Shown here piece by piece: positions 37,497-45,502 of a stretch of DNA of 64,000 nt. The stretch is from positions 1 to 64,000 of the forward strand of contig NZ_JAHBZJ010000013.1 in NCBI RefSeq assembly GCF_019635455.1, read 5' to 3'. The notes under the pieces are model-generated. The model did not search any database and was not told the DNA's origin. It saw only the letters and a program-made list of their open reading frames with translations. The translations under genes were made by a program, and so were the position numbers. This stretch comes from Sphingomonas sp. (GTDB lineage: Bacteria > Pseudomonadota > Alphaproteobacteria > Sphingomonadales > Sphingomonadaceae). How positions within the stretch are numbered: position 1 is the stretch's first letter; the number at the start of each line of letters is the position of its first letter.

Positions 37497-38594
37497 ATGA
37501 AGAATCCGACCGTCCTCTCTCGCCCCTTTTTCGAGCAGAAGAGCCGCGCCTTCTGGATGCTTCAGGGTGCCGGCTGGGGCGGCTATCTGATGCTGCGCGC
37601 GGTTTCCAACTTTTCAAACCGCACCTTCAGCTTCGAAGACCTGATCCGCGTCACGATCGAATCGATCGTCGGCTATTGCCTGACGCTGCTGCTGTCCGCG
37701 CTGTACGGCTATTATCGCCGCGTGCCGCGTGTTTCGGGCGTGCTCGCGACGATCGCCACGTTGTTCGCGGCGACGCTCGTCTATGCCGTGCTCAACGCCT
37801 TTACGGTGTCGGTGATGCGTGGCGATCCGGGGATCGAGCTGCCGCTGATCCTGGGCAGCCTGTTCCTCAATTTCACCGTGCTCGCGGGCTGGTCCGCGCT
37901 ATATTACGGCATCAACTTCTACCTGATCGTCGAGGACCAGACCGATCAGATGCGGGTGCTGGAGAATCAGGCGAGCAGCGCCCAGCTGGCGATGCTGCGC
38001 TATCAGCTCAACCCGCATTTCCTGTTCAATACGCTCAATTCGATCTCGACGCTGGTGCTGCTCAAGCAGACCGACCGGGCGAACGCGATGCTGGCCCGGC
38101 TGTCCAACTTCCTGCGCTACACGCTCGCCAACGAACCGACCGCCCATGTCACGCTGGCGCAGGAGGTCGAGACGCTGAAACTATATCTCGAGATCGAGAA
38201 GATGCGCTTCGACCAGCGCCTCAAGCCGGTCTTCGACATCGATCCGCGCACGGTGAAGGCGCGCCTGCCCTCGCTGCTGCTCCAGCCGCTGGTCGAAAAT
38301 GCGATCAAATATGCCGTCACCCCGCGCGAGGAGGGTGCCGAAATCTGCGTGCGCGCTCGGCTCAGCGGCGATCGGGTGCGGATCACCGTATCGGACACCG
38401 GACCGGGATTGATCGAGGGCGAGAACCGGCCAAGCCTTTCAACCGGGGTCGGGCTCACCAATATCAGGGAACGGCTGGCACAGGCGTTCGGCCCGGATCA
38501 CCGGTTCGAAACCCGGTCGGACCCCGGACGCGGTTTCCGCGTTGAGATCGAAATCCCGTTCCAGATCGAGGAACAGGCACGGGAAGCGGCATGA
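37497..38594 (+). CDS. LytS-type sensor histidine kinase
   Basis: A 365-residue kinase of the His_kinase (PF06580) type. Four hydrophobic helices occupy about 20-150 and there is no recognisable extracellular sensor domain. The phosphoacceptor is H174 in QLNPHFLFNTLNSIS, the hallmark of this family. The ATPase has LLLQPLVENAIKYA (N box), DTGPGL (G1) and STGVGLTNIRERL (G2). The LytTR response regulator follows about 100 bases downstream, making a two-component pair. The stimulus is unknown. Confidence 0.92.
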   Translation: MKNPTVLSRPFFEQKSRAFWMLQGAGWGGYLMLRAVSNFSNRTFSFEDLIRVTIESIVGYCLTLLLSALYGYYRRVPRVSGVLATIATLFAATLVYAVLNAFTVSVMRGDPGIELPLILGSLFLNFTVLAGWSALYYGINFYLIVEDQTDQMRVLENQASSAQLAMLRYQLNPHFLFNTLNSISTLVLLKQTDRANAMLARLSNFLRYTLANEPTAHVTLAQEVETLKLYLEIEKMRFDQRLKPVFDIDPRTVKARLPSLLLQPLVENAIKYAVTPREEGAEICVRARLSGDRVRITVSDTGPGLIEGENRPSLSTGVGLTNIRERLAQAFGPDHRFETRSDPGRGFRVEIEIPFQIEEQAREAA

Positions 38595-38697
38595 TCGGAA
38601 CCGGTCCGTAACGATTTCGTTGGGAGGTCAAAGGCAGGGGATAGTACGGCACCGCGCCGGGGGCATCGGCGCAGACCGAAAGCAGAGTAGAGGAACC

Positions 38698-39498
38698 ATG
38701 ACGATCCGCACCATCCTGGTCGATGACGAACCCCTGGCGATCCAGGGGCTGGAGTTGCGCCTACAGGCGCATGACGATGTCGAGATCATCGAAAAGTGCC
38801 AGAACGGGCGCGAGGCGATCCGCGCGATCAAGACGCACAAGCCCGATCTTGTCTTCCTCGACATCCAGATGCCCGGATTCGACGGCTTTTCGGTCGTGCA
38901 GGGATTGATGGAGGTCGAGCCGCCGCTGTTCGTCTTCGTCACCGCCTATTCCGACCACGCGATCCGCGCGTTCGAGGCGAATGCGATGGACTATCTCATG
39001 AAGCCGGTGGACGAGGCACGCCTCGCCGACACGCTCGACCGGATTCGCCAGCGCATCGCCGAGAAGCGCGGCGTCGAGGAAGTCGAAAAGCTCAAGGAAG
39101 TGCTGGCGGAGGTCGCCCCGGAAGCGGCCGAGGAACTGGCGACCGATGCCGGCGAAGTGTCAGCCAACCGCTACGAAAAGCTCATCAACATCAAGGATCG
39201 CGGCCAGATCTTTCGCGTCGATGTCGATACGATCGAGGTGGTCGAGGCGGCGGGCGACTATATGTGCATCAAGACCGCCGACAATACGCTGGTCCTGCGC
39301 GAGACGATGAAGGATCTGGAAAAGCGCCTCGACCCGCGCCGGTTCCAGCGCGTCCACCGCTCCACCATCGTCAACCTCGACCAGGTGAAACAGGTCAAAC
39401 CGCACACCAACGGCGAATGTTTCCTGATCCTCGATTCGGGATCACAGGTGAAGGTCAGCCGCAGCTATCGCGACGTGGTGGCGCGGTTCGTCCACTGA
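38698..39498 (+). CDS. LytTR-family response regulator
   Basis: A 266-residue response regulator. The receiver domain (about 1-125) has acidic D9/D10, phosphoacceptor D55 (VFLDIQMPG), TAYSDHAIRAF and the K in YLMKPVD. After a Glu-rich linker (about 125-160), the LytTR DNA-binding domain (about 165-265) shows VEAAGDYMCIKTADNTLVLR and FQRVHRSTIVNLDQVK. The ATG at 38698 has AGAGGAA before it. It is the partner of the upstream LytS kinase; LytTR pairs are a minority of alphaproteobacterial two-component systems. Confidence 0.93.
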   Translation: MTIRTILVDDEPLAIQGLELRLQAHDDVEIIEKCQNGREAIRAIKTHKPDLVFLDIQMPGFDGFSVVQGLMEVEPPLFVFVTAYSDHAIRAFEANAMDYLMKPVDEARLADTLDRIRQRIAEKRGVEEVEKLKEVLAEVAPEAAEELATDAGEVSANRYEKLINIKDRGQIFRVDVDTIEVVEAAGDYMCIKTADNTLVLRETMKDLEKRLDPRRFQRVHRSTIVNLDQVKQVKPHTNGECFLILDSGSQVKVSRSYRDVVARFVH

Positions 39499-39507
39499 CC
39501 CCGGACG

Positions 39508-39528
39508 GGCGCGGCGGTCTGCCGCGCC
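39508..39528. terminator. GC hairpin between convergent LytTR and DUF3297 genes
   Basis: GGCGCGGC (39508-39515) and GCCGCGCC (39521-39528) form a perfect 8-base stem with a five-base loop, ten bases after the LytTR stop. There is no clear T-tract, so termination strength is uncertain. Confidence 0.5.
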
Positions 39529-39544
39529 ACGCCGGTCGAGCGAT

Positions 39545-39817
39545 TCAATCCTGCTGCGGCGCGGCCTCTTCGCCGTCCGCGGGCGCTTCGTACCAGGCCT
39601 CGACCGGGCCGTTCAGCTTGATCGTCAGCGGATTGCCCTTGCGATCGACCTTCTTGCCGAGCTGCACGCGGATCCAGCCTTCGGAAATGCTGTATTCCTC
39701 GACATCGCGGCGCTCATTGCCCTTGAAGCGGATGCCGATGCCACGACGCAGCACATCGGCGTCGAAATGCGGACTTTTCGGATTGACCGAGAGCCGGTCG
39801 GGAGGCGTGTCACTCAT
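39545..39817 (-). CDS. DUF3297 family protein
   Basis: A 90-residue conserved proteobacterial protein. It matches DUF3297 by DRLSVNPKSPHFDADVLRRG, GIRFKGNERRDVEEYSISEG and WIRVQLGKKVDRKGNPLTIK. An acidic tail (DGEEAAPQQD) follows. The function is unknown. It lies between two hairpins and appears monocistronic. Confidence 0.88.
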   Translation of the reverse strand: MSDTPPDRLSVNPKSPHFDADVLRRGIGIRFKGNERRDVEEYSISEGWIRVQLGKKVDRKGNPLTIKLNGPVEAWYEAPADGEEAAPQQD

Positions 39818-39846
39818 GAGGCGCGCCTCTAGCTAACTTCGCGGAC

Positions 39847-39879
39847 AAAAAAAAGCGGCGCGGGACACGCCCGCGCCGC
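39847..39879 (-). terminator. intrinsic terminator of the Tyr-rich protein gene
   Basis: On the minus strand GCGGCGCGGG (from 39879) pairs with CCCGCGCCGC (to 39855) and is followed by eight Ts (39854-39847). It is a textbook rho-independent terminator, 24 bases after the stop of the gene ending at 39903. Confidence 0.92.
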
Positions 39880-39902
39880 CTCTTAGTTCCGATGCCCGCA
39901 GA

Positions 39903-40295
39903 TCAGCCGCAGTAACGGACGCGCACGTTGCGCCGCAGATACGGGTCATAGACCCGGCGAACGGTGCAGCCACGCCAGCCGCTGCGCTCATACTGGCGAT
40001 AATAATAGCCGTCGCGCGGATAGTAACCACGCTCCCGGTAATAGGGCTGGTCGTAATTATAGTAGCGATTGTCGTAGTTGTAATAGCGACGATCGTAGCG
40101 GTCGTAGTACCGATCGCGGCTCGATCCCGCGATCGCGGCGCCGATGACGACGCCGGCGATGCCGGCAGCGACGGCGGCCCCGGCATTGTCGCGATCCCGA
40201 TGGCGATAGCGCTGCGCCTCTGCCGGCGCTGCCGCGGTGAGGGCGGTGGCGCCGAGCGTCAGACCGAGCACCGCCTTGGTAATGGTGGTCTTCAT
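39903..40295 (-). CDS. exported Tyr/Arg-rich glycine-zipper protein
   Basis: A 130-residue exported protein. The signal peptide is about 1-28 (ending APAEAQ). A glycine-zipper helix (AGAAVAAGIAGVVIGAAIAG, about 38-57) is followed by an extremely Tyr/Arg/Asp-rich stretch (about 60-105) with tandem RYYNYDN/RYYNYDQ units, then two cysteines (GCTVRR and the terminal RYCG) that could pair. The ATG at 40295 is chosen; 40361 is an upstream alternative in the same frame. Similar envelope proteins are common in sphingomonads; no function is assigned. Confidence 0.8.
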   Translation of the reverse strand: MKTTITKAVLGLTLGATALTAAAPAEAQRYRHRDRDNAGAAVAAGIAGVVIGAAIAGSSRDRYYDRYDRRYYNYDNRYYNYDQPYYRERGYYPRDGYYYRQYERSGWRGCTVRRVYDPYLRRNVRVRYCG

Positions 40296-40482
40296 GACTT
40301 CCTCCTCGTGCATCTGCACTTTCTGACGCCGGAAACGCATGAGCGGGCGCCGTGGATGCATTTATGGACGAGTCGGCCTGAACTGCCCCGGAATCGGATG
40401 TTCACTTGCGGTTTAGGCGGATTTGGGGTTGGAGGACCGCCCCTGCCCGCTCCGCGCGCCGACACAAGACGAGGAATGGTCG

Positions 40483-40884
40483 ATGAATCTGTGGCTGATG
40501 AAGTCGGAACCGGAAACCTTCAGCTGGGACGATCTGGTCCGCGACGGCAGCACCGAATGGGACGGCGTGCGCAACTATGCCGCCGCCAACAATCTGAAGG
40601 CGATGAAAAAGGGCGACCGCGCCTTTTTCTACCACAGCGTCAAGGGGCTGGAGATTGTCGGCATCATGGAGGTGTCGCGCGAGGCGAAGCCCGATGGCGA
40701 CGGCAAGCATTGGGTATCGGTCGAGGTGAAGCCGATCGCGCCGCTGGACCACCCGGTGTCGCTGAAAGCGGTGAAGGCCGAGCCCCGGCTCGGCGCGATG
40801 GAGCTGGTCAAATATTCGCGCCTGTCGGTCGGCAAGGTGACACCCGATGAGTGGAAGCAGGTCATCGACATGTCGAAGGGCTGA
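40483..40884 (+). CDS. EVE domain-containing protein
   Basis: A 133-residue protein of the EVE/PUA-like fold (human THYN1 family), which reads modified bases in nucleic acids. The opening NLWLMKSEPETFSWDDLVRD and the FFYHSVKGLEIVGIMEV segment are diagnostic. EVE domains are often fused to restriction or defence enzymes, but this stand-alone form is a housekeeping-type protein common in proteobacteria. The ATG at 40483 matches homologues. It precedes the tol operon by about 50 bases and could share its promoter region. Confidence 0.92.
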   Translation: MNLWLMKSEPETFSWDDLVRDGSTEWDGVRNYAAANNLKAMKKGDRAFFYHSVKGLEIVGIMEVSREAKPDGDGKHWVSVEVKPIAPLDHPVSLKAVKAEPRLGAMELVKYSRLSVGKVTPDEWKQVIDMSKG

Positions 40885-40937
40885 TCCGCCCGCCGTCCCT
40901 TTATCTCGCCCGCGCGCTTCGCTAGACGCCGCAGGGC

Positions 40938-41387
40938 ATGGCAGACGACCTTCCGATCGCCGGCCGCTTCGACGGTAACGCGCACCGCTTCCCCGTTCGT
41001 GTCTATTTTGAGGACACCGACCTGTCCGGGGTGGTCTATCACGCCAATTATCTGCGGTTCATGGAGCGTGCGCGCTCCGATATGCTGCGCTGTGCCGGCA
41101 TCGACCAGCGCGCCGCGTATGAAGGCGGCGAGGGTGTATATGTGGTTCGCGACATCGCGATCCGCTTCTCCGCCCCCGCCCGCCTTGACGACGCGCTCGT
41201 CATTGTCAGCCGGGTGCTCGATGTACGGGCCGCCTCGGTGCTTATTCATCAACGAGTCATGCGGGACGGGGAATTGCTGACCGACGCCAGGGTGGAAGCT
41301 GCGTTCGTATCGCCACAGGGGCGACCGAAACGACAGCCCAGAGGCTGGGTGGACGCGTTCGTGCCGCTTGTTTGGAAGGGAAGCTGA
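40938..41387 (+). CDS. ybgC: tol-pal-associated acyl-CoA thioesterase
   Basis: A 149-residue hotdog-fold thioesterase, first gene of the tol operon. The active-site motif is visible: VYFEDTDLSGVVYHANYLRF with the catalytic Asp, then MERARSDML. YbgC hydrolyses acyl-CoA or acyl-ACP thioesters and associates with phospholipid synthesis enzymes in E. coli. tolQ begins seven bases after its stop. Confidence 0.93.
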   Translation: MADDLPIAGRFDGNAHRFPVRVYFEDTDLSGVVYHANYLRFMERARSDMLRCAGIDQRAAYEGGEGVYVVRDIAIRFSAPARLDDALVIVSRVLDVRAASVLIHQRVMRDGELLTDARVEAAFVSPQGRPKRQPRGWVDAFVPLVWKGS

Positions 41388-41394
41388 GCGACAC

Positions 41395-42123
41395 ATGGAC
41401 TGGTTCGTGAATACCGACGCGGCGACGATGTCTCCCCTGGGCCTGTTCCTTCAGGCCGACTGGGTGGTGAAGGCCGTGATGATCGGCCTGTTGCTGGCGA
41501 GCATCTGGACCTGGGGCATCATCTTTTCGTTGCGGGGGCGCATCGCGAAAGCGCGCAAGGCCGCCGACCGGTTCGAACGCGATTATCGCAAGAGCGACGA
41601 TATCGACGCCTTTCACCGCCTGCACGGCGACGAGGACCACCCGGTCGCGCGCGTGTTCGCCGCGGGCGTGACCGAATGGCGGCGATCGACCGGCGGCCGC
41701 TCCCTGGACAAGGAAGGGACGCGCGAGCGCCTGGCGACGACGATGGGCGCGGCGGTCGCGCTGGAGATCGACCGGCTGTCGGACCGGCTCAACATCCTCG
41801 CCACGGTCGGGTCGGTCGCGCCGTTCGTCGGCCTGTTCGGCACGGTGTGGGGCATCATGCGCAGCTTCACCGCGATTGCGAGCGAACAGAATACCTCGCT
41901 CGCGGTGGTTGCGCCGGGGATCGCCGAAGCGCTGTTCGCCACCGCGATCGGCCTGTTCGCGGCGATCCCGGCGGTGATCGCGTACAACCGGTTCAGCCAT
42001 GGCATCAACAAGGTCGAGGCGCGGCTGAACCGCTTTGCCGACGGGTTCCACGCGACGTTGAGCCGCCAGCTTGACGGCGGCGTCGGCGGCGGGACCGCGC
42101 CGGCGCAGAAGTCGCTGCTCTGA
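41395..42123 (+). CDS. tolQ: Tol-Pal system inner membrane protein TolQ
   Basis: A 242-residue ExbB/TolQ-family proton-channel subunit that energises outer-membrane constriction with TolR and TolA. It has an N-terminal membrane helix (about 25-45), then paired helices about 130-160 and 172-195. The conserved ATVGSVAPFVGLFGTVWGIM and PGIAEALFATAIGLFAAIPA segments line the channel. The ATG at 41395 gives MDWFVNTDAAT. Its stop overlaps the tolR start (TGATG). Confidence 0.95.
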   Translation: MDWFVNTDAATMSPLGLFLQADWVVKAVMIGLLLASIWTWGIIFSLRGRIAKARKAADRFERDYRKSDDIDAFHRLHGDEDHPVARVFAAGVTEWRRSTGGRSLDKEGTRERLATTMGAAVALEIDRLSDRLNILATVGSVAPFVGLFGTVWGIMRSFTAIASEQNTSLAVVAPGIAEALFATAIGLFAAIPAVIAYNRFSHGINKVEARLNRFADGFHATLSRQLDGGVGGGTAPAQKSLL

Positions 42124-42554
42124 TGGGGGTGCAGCTTCCCTCCGCCCGCGGAAAGGGGCGTCGCGCGCCGATGGCGGACATCAATGTCACGCCGCTGGTC
42201 GATGTGATGCTGGTGCTGCTCATCATCTTCATGGTCACCGCGCCGTTGCTGACCGCCGGCGTGCCGGTGAACCTGCCCGAAAGCCGCGCCAAGCCGCTCG
42301 ACCAGGACCGCAAGCCGGTCCAGATCTCGATCGACGAAAAGGGCGCGATCTATCTCGACAACAGCGAGGTGGACGAGGCCGGCCTTCCCGCGCTGCTCGA
42401 TGAGATCGCGGCGCAGCGCGGCGCGGAAAAGCCGCAGATCTTCCTGCGCGCCGACATGCGGCTCGAATATGGGAAGGTGATGCGGGTGATGGGCGAGCTT
42501 AATCGCGTCGGCCTGAACAAGGTGTCGCTGGTGACGACGCCGGTGGATCGCTGA
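42123..42554 (+). CDS. tolR: Tol-Pal system protein TolR
   Basis: A 143-residue ExbD/TolR protein. The single membrane helix contains the essential proton-carrying Asp: INVTPLVDVMLVLLIIFMV (D27). The periplasmic domain follows (about 50-143), ending KVMRVMGELNRVGLNKVSLV. It partners TolQ in the channel. Both ends overlap neighbours by TGATG, showing tight translational coupling through tolQ-tolR-tolA. Confidence 0.95.
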   Translation: MGVQLPSARGKGRRAPMADINVTPLVDVMLVLLIIFMVTAPLLTAGVPVNLPESRAKPLDQDRKPVQISIDEKGAIYLDNSEVDEAGLPALLDEIAAQRGAEKPQIFLRADMRLEYGKVMRVMGELNRVGLNKVSLVTTPVDR

Positions 42555-43369
42555 TGGCGGCAGCGCTCGACCGTCGCGAATCGATCGGGATCGGCCTGGC
42601 GGTGCTGGGCCATATCGTCCTGTTCGGCGTGCTGACGGTCGGGTTCCTGTCCACGCCCAATCCCCGCAAGCTCGAGGCGACCCCGATCGAGATTTCGCTG
42701 ACCGACGAGGTGGGCCTCAAGAGCGAGGCGCCGGTGGTCAATCGCGAAGCCCCGGCCGAACGGCTGGCCGAAGTGCCGGCACCGCCGACGCTCGACACGC
42801 CGCCGCCGGTGGAGCGGCCCGAGCCGGAGCCGGTGGTTCGCCCCGACCCCGCCCCGCCCAAGGCACAGCCCCAGCCCGCCCCCAAGCCCGAGCCGAAAAA
42901 GGCCGAGCCGAAGTCCAGCGCAGCGCCCCCCAAATCACCGCCCAGGCCGACCACGAAACAGGTGCGCCCGACCGGCCGCCTGTCCGGCATCGTCGATGGC
43001 CTGACCGATCAGCCGAGCAAGGGCAAGGCGACCACACCGCAGGCGGCGACGATCGGCCCGGCGGTGCGCAGTTCGGTGTTCGGGCTGATCCGCAAACAGG
43101 TTCAGCCGCACTGGCGTTCGCCGACCGGGGCGGATGTCAACCTGCTCGTCACCAATGTCGAGGTGCGGCTCAATCGCGACGGATCGCTCGCGGCCGAACC
43201 GCGTATCGTCGGGCAGACGGGCGAGACCGAAAGCAATCGCCCGCAGCAGCAATTGCACAAGGAACGCGCGATCAGCGCGATCAAGCAGGCCGCCCCCTTC
43301 AAGGGCCTGCCCGACGAATATTATGACGCCTGGAAAGGCTTTGTCCTGTCCTTCGACCGGAGACTGTAG
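42554..43369 (+). CDS. tolA: TolA-like/TonB-family energy transducer
   Basis: A 271-residue protein with one membrane helix (about 11-33, containing the conserved SxxxH pattern SIGIGLAVLGHIVLF), then a long Pro/Glu/Lys/Ala-rich rigid segment (about 65-150) and a C-terminal globular domain (about 175-271). The SxxxH membrane motif is shared by TolA and TonB and contacts TolQ/TolR. Its place in tolQRAB makes it TolA. The central region is shorter and more Pro-rich than the long Ala-helix of E. coli TolA (421 residues). Confidence 0.9.
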   Translation: MAAALDRRESIGIGLAVLGHIVLFGVLTVGFLSTPNPRKLEATPIEISLTDEVGLKSEAPVVNREAPAERLAEVPAPPTLDTPPPVERPEPEPVVRPDPAPPKAQPQPAPKPEPKKAEPKSSAAPPKSPPRPTTKQVRPTGRLSGIVDGLTDQPSKGKATTPQAATIGPAVRSSVFGLIRKQVQPHWRSPTGADVNLLVTNVEVRLNRDGSLAAEPRIVGQTGETESNRPQQQLHKERAISAIKQAAPFKGLPDEYYDAWKGFVLSFDRRL

Positions 43370-44761
43370 ATGCGCATTCGACTTCTCATTGCCGCCGCCG
43401 CGCCGGCGATCTTCCTCGCCGCGCCCGCACATGCGCAGACGCCGGCGCAGGTCCGGCCGCCCGTCGTGGCCGCGCCGCAGCAGCCGGCACAGGATGGCCA
43501 GTTGCCGGTCATCGACGTCACCGACGAGAGCGCGCAGGACCTGACGATCCTCATCCCCGCGATGCCGACGGCGCAGGTGGTGAGCACGCCGGCAGGCAGC
43601 ACCGACGCGCTGGGGCGACAGATTTCCGAAGTCATCGCCGCCGATCTGGGCAATACCGGCCTGTTCAAGCCACTTGGCCCCACCGGCGTCCGCGCGATCC
43701 CCTATGGCGAAGTGAGCGCCCCCGATTTCGCCTATTGGCGCGGCGCCAGCGCGCAGGCGCTGGTTCAGGGGTTCGTCCGCGCCGGCGGGGACGGCACGCT
43801 GACCGTGGGATGCTATCTCTATGACATCGCGCTGGGGACCGAGAGCGCCCGACAGGGCTTTGTCGTGCAGCCGAGCGAATGGCGCCGCGCCGCGCACAAA
43901 TGCGCCGACACCATCTACACCCGCCTGACCGGCGAAGGGCCGTATTTCGACAGCCGCGTGGTCTATGTCAGCGAGACGGGGCCGAAGAACCGGCGCATCA
44001 AGCGGCTGGCGATCATGGATCAGGACGGCGCCAATCACCGGTTCCTGACCAATGGCCAGTCGATCGTGCTGACCCCGCACCTGTCGCCCGACGATCGTCG
44101 CATCGCCTATATGAGCTATCAGAACGACAAGCCCTCGCTCTATGTGTACGACCTGTCGAACGGGACGCAGCGGTTGCTGGTCACGAATGTCAGCCTGGCC
44201 TTCGCGCCGCGTTTCAGCCCCGACGGGCGGTGGGTGCTGTTCACCATGTCGACGGCGGGCAATGCCGATATCTATCGCATCCCCGCGACCGGCGGCACGC
44301 CGCAACGGCTGACCAACAGCCCCGGCATCGATACCGGCGGCAGCTTTTCGCCCGATGGCAGCCGGATCGTGTTCGAAAGCGACCGCTCCGGCACCCAGCA
44401 GCTGTATGTGATGAACGCCGACGGATCGAACCAGCAGCGGATCAGCTTTGGCGGCGCGCGCTATGCGACGCCGGCATGGAGCCCGCGCGGCGACCTGATC
44501 GCATTCACCCGTATCGGCGGCGGATTCCGGATCGGCGTGATGAGCCCGTCGGGCGGCGGCGAAAAGCTGCTGACCGACAGCTGGGGAGACGAAGGGCCGA
44601 CCTGGTCCCCCAATGGCCGCGTGCTGATGTTCTTCCGCGGCGCACAGGGGCCGTCGGGCAAGGCGGATGTGTGGTCGGTCGATCTGACCGGCACCAATGC
44701 GCGCCGGATTCCGACGCCACTGGACGGATCCGATCCCGCATGGGGACCGCTGCGTCCATGA
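43370..44761 (+). CDS. tolB: Tol-Pal system beta-propeller protein TolB
   Basis: A 463-residue periplasmic protein. Signal peptide about 1-22 (AHAQ), an N-terminal alpha/beta domain, then a six-bladed beta-propeller with repeated PD40 motifs such as LSPDDRRIAYMSYQ, FSPDGRWVLFTMS, FSPDGSRIVFESDR and WSPNGRVLMFFRG. TolB links TolA and Pal during division. The ATG immediately follows the tolA stop. Pal follows after about 90 bases, a wider gap that may hold an additional promoter. Confidence 0.96.
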   Translation: MRIRLLIAAAAPAIFLAAPAHAQTPAQVRPPVVAAPQQPAQDGQLPVIDVTDESAQDLTILIPAMPTAQVVSTPAGSTDALGRQISEVIAADLGNTGLFKPLGPTGVRAIPYGEVSAPDFAYWRGASAQALVQGFVRAGGDGTLTVGCYLYDIALGTESARQGFVVQPSEWRRAAHKCADTIYTRLTGEGPYFDSRVVYVSETGPKNRRIKRLAIMDQDGANHRFLTNGQSIVLTPHLSPDDRRIAYMSYQNDKPSLYVYDLSNGTQRLLVTNVSLAFAPRFSPDGRWVLFTMSTAGNADIYRIPATGGTPQRLTNSPGIDTGGSFSPDGSRIVFESDRSGTQQLYVMNADGSNQQRISFGGARYATPAWSPRGDLIAFTRIGGGFRIGVMSPSGGGEKLLTDSWGDEGPTWSPNGRVLMFFRGAQGPSGKADVWSVDLTGTNARRIPTPLDGSDPAWGPLRP

Positions 44762-44850
44762 AACGGGGTTGACGCACACCGGAACACTCACGCACCCTGA
44801 CCGTTACGTTCGGGTATCGAATTTTGAAGCGAGCTATAGGGAGACACATC

Positions 44851-45360
44851 ATGGCGAAGCTGAAGACCGCCCTGATCATTGCGACGATGGCCGTCGCGGT
44901 GGCGGGCTGCCAGAAAAAGCGGCCGGAAACGCTGCCCCCCGGCCCCGGCCCGGTCGATCCCGGCCCCGGCCCCGGACCCGGCGGCGGCATGGCCCAGCCC
45001 GGCACCCCCGAGCATTTCCGCCAGAATGTGATCAGCGACACGATCAATTTCGGGTTCGACCAATATGACATCGACGCGCGCGCGCGCCAGATCCTGGACA
45101 GTCAGGCGCAGTGGCTGATGCAGTTTCCGAACACGCGCATCACGATCGAGGGACATTGCGACGAACGCGGCACGCGCGAGTATAATCTTGCACTCGGCGA
45201 TCGCCGCGCCAATGCCGCGAAAAACTATCTCGCCGCGCGCGGGGTCTCGCCGGCCCGGATCACGACGATCAGCTATGGCAAGGAACGTCCGATCGCGCTC
45301 GGTTCGGACGAGGCCAGCTGGGCGCAGAACCGCCGGGCGGTGACGATCGTCCTGAACTGA
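44851..45360 (+). CDS. pal: peptidoglycan-associated lipoprotein Pal
   Basis: A 169-residue lipoprotein. The lipobox VAGC puts the lipidated cysteine at residue 20. A Gly/Pro repeat linker (about 30-50) is followed by the OmpA-like peptidoglycan-binding domain with [20 protein letters not shown] and [16 protein letters not shown]. The ATG at 44851 gives the standard start. Many alphaproteobacteria carry cpoB/ybgF after pal; here a strong terminator and an unrelated cassette follow instead. Confidence 0.96.
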   Translation: MAKLKTALIIATMAVAVAGCQKKRPETLPPGPGPVDPGPGPGPGGGMAQPGTPEHFRQNVISDTINFGFDQYDIDARARQILDSQAQWLMQFPNTRITIEGHCDERGTREYNLALGDRRANAAKNYLAARGVSPARITTISYGKERPIALGSDEASWAQNRRAVTIVLN

Positions 45361-45380
45361 CCAATCCTGTACACATATAG

Positions 45381-45415
45381 AAGGGGGCGTGGCCTGCGGG
45401 CCGCGCCCCCTTTTT
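45381..45415 (+). terminator. intrinsic terminator of the tol-pal operon
   Basis: GGGGGCGTGGCC (45383-45394) pairs with GGCCGCGCCCCC (45399-45410) with one T-G pair and a four-base loop, followed by five Ts (45411-45415). It starts about 20 bases after the pal stop and separates tol-pal from the SPFH cassette. Confidence 0.93.
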
Positions 45416-45462
45416 CGCGCGCGACCGTTCCGCGCCCGTCCGATTTCGCTTGCGCCTTCCGT

Positions 45463-45497
45463 GATTCGATATAAAGATGATATCATAATTATGGAGG
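45463..45497 (+). promoter_or_regulatory. AT-rich palindromic leader of the SPFH cassette
   Basis: This short block is the most AT-rich stretch in the neighbourhood. It contains GATATA (45468-45473), a 10-base perfect palindrome ATGATATCAT (45477-45486), the palindrome ATAATTAT (45485-45492) and the GGAGG ribosome-binding site at 45493-45497. TATAAA at 45470-45475 is a possible -10. The arrangement suits an operator covering the transcript start. The cassette's own RHH/AT-hook protein is the obvious candidate binder (inference). Confidence 0.55.
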
Positions 45498-45502
45498 CAA
45501 AC

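Noticed and set aside
40483-40884. EVE protein as part of a DNA-modification defence island
   Set aside because: No restriction, methyltransferase or McrBC-like genes are nearby; stand-alone EVE proteins are common housekeeping genes and this one adjoins tol-pal.
30505-45467. GANTC (CcrM) sites in promoters at 30505-30509, 32120-32124 and 45463-45467 as GcrA targets
   Set aside because: GATTC and GAATC are also frequent inside genes here, so these intergenic occurrences are not clearly enriched and prove nothing without methylation or ChIP data.
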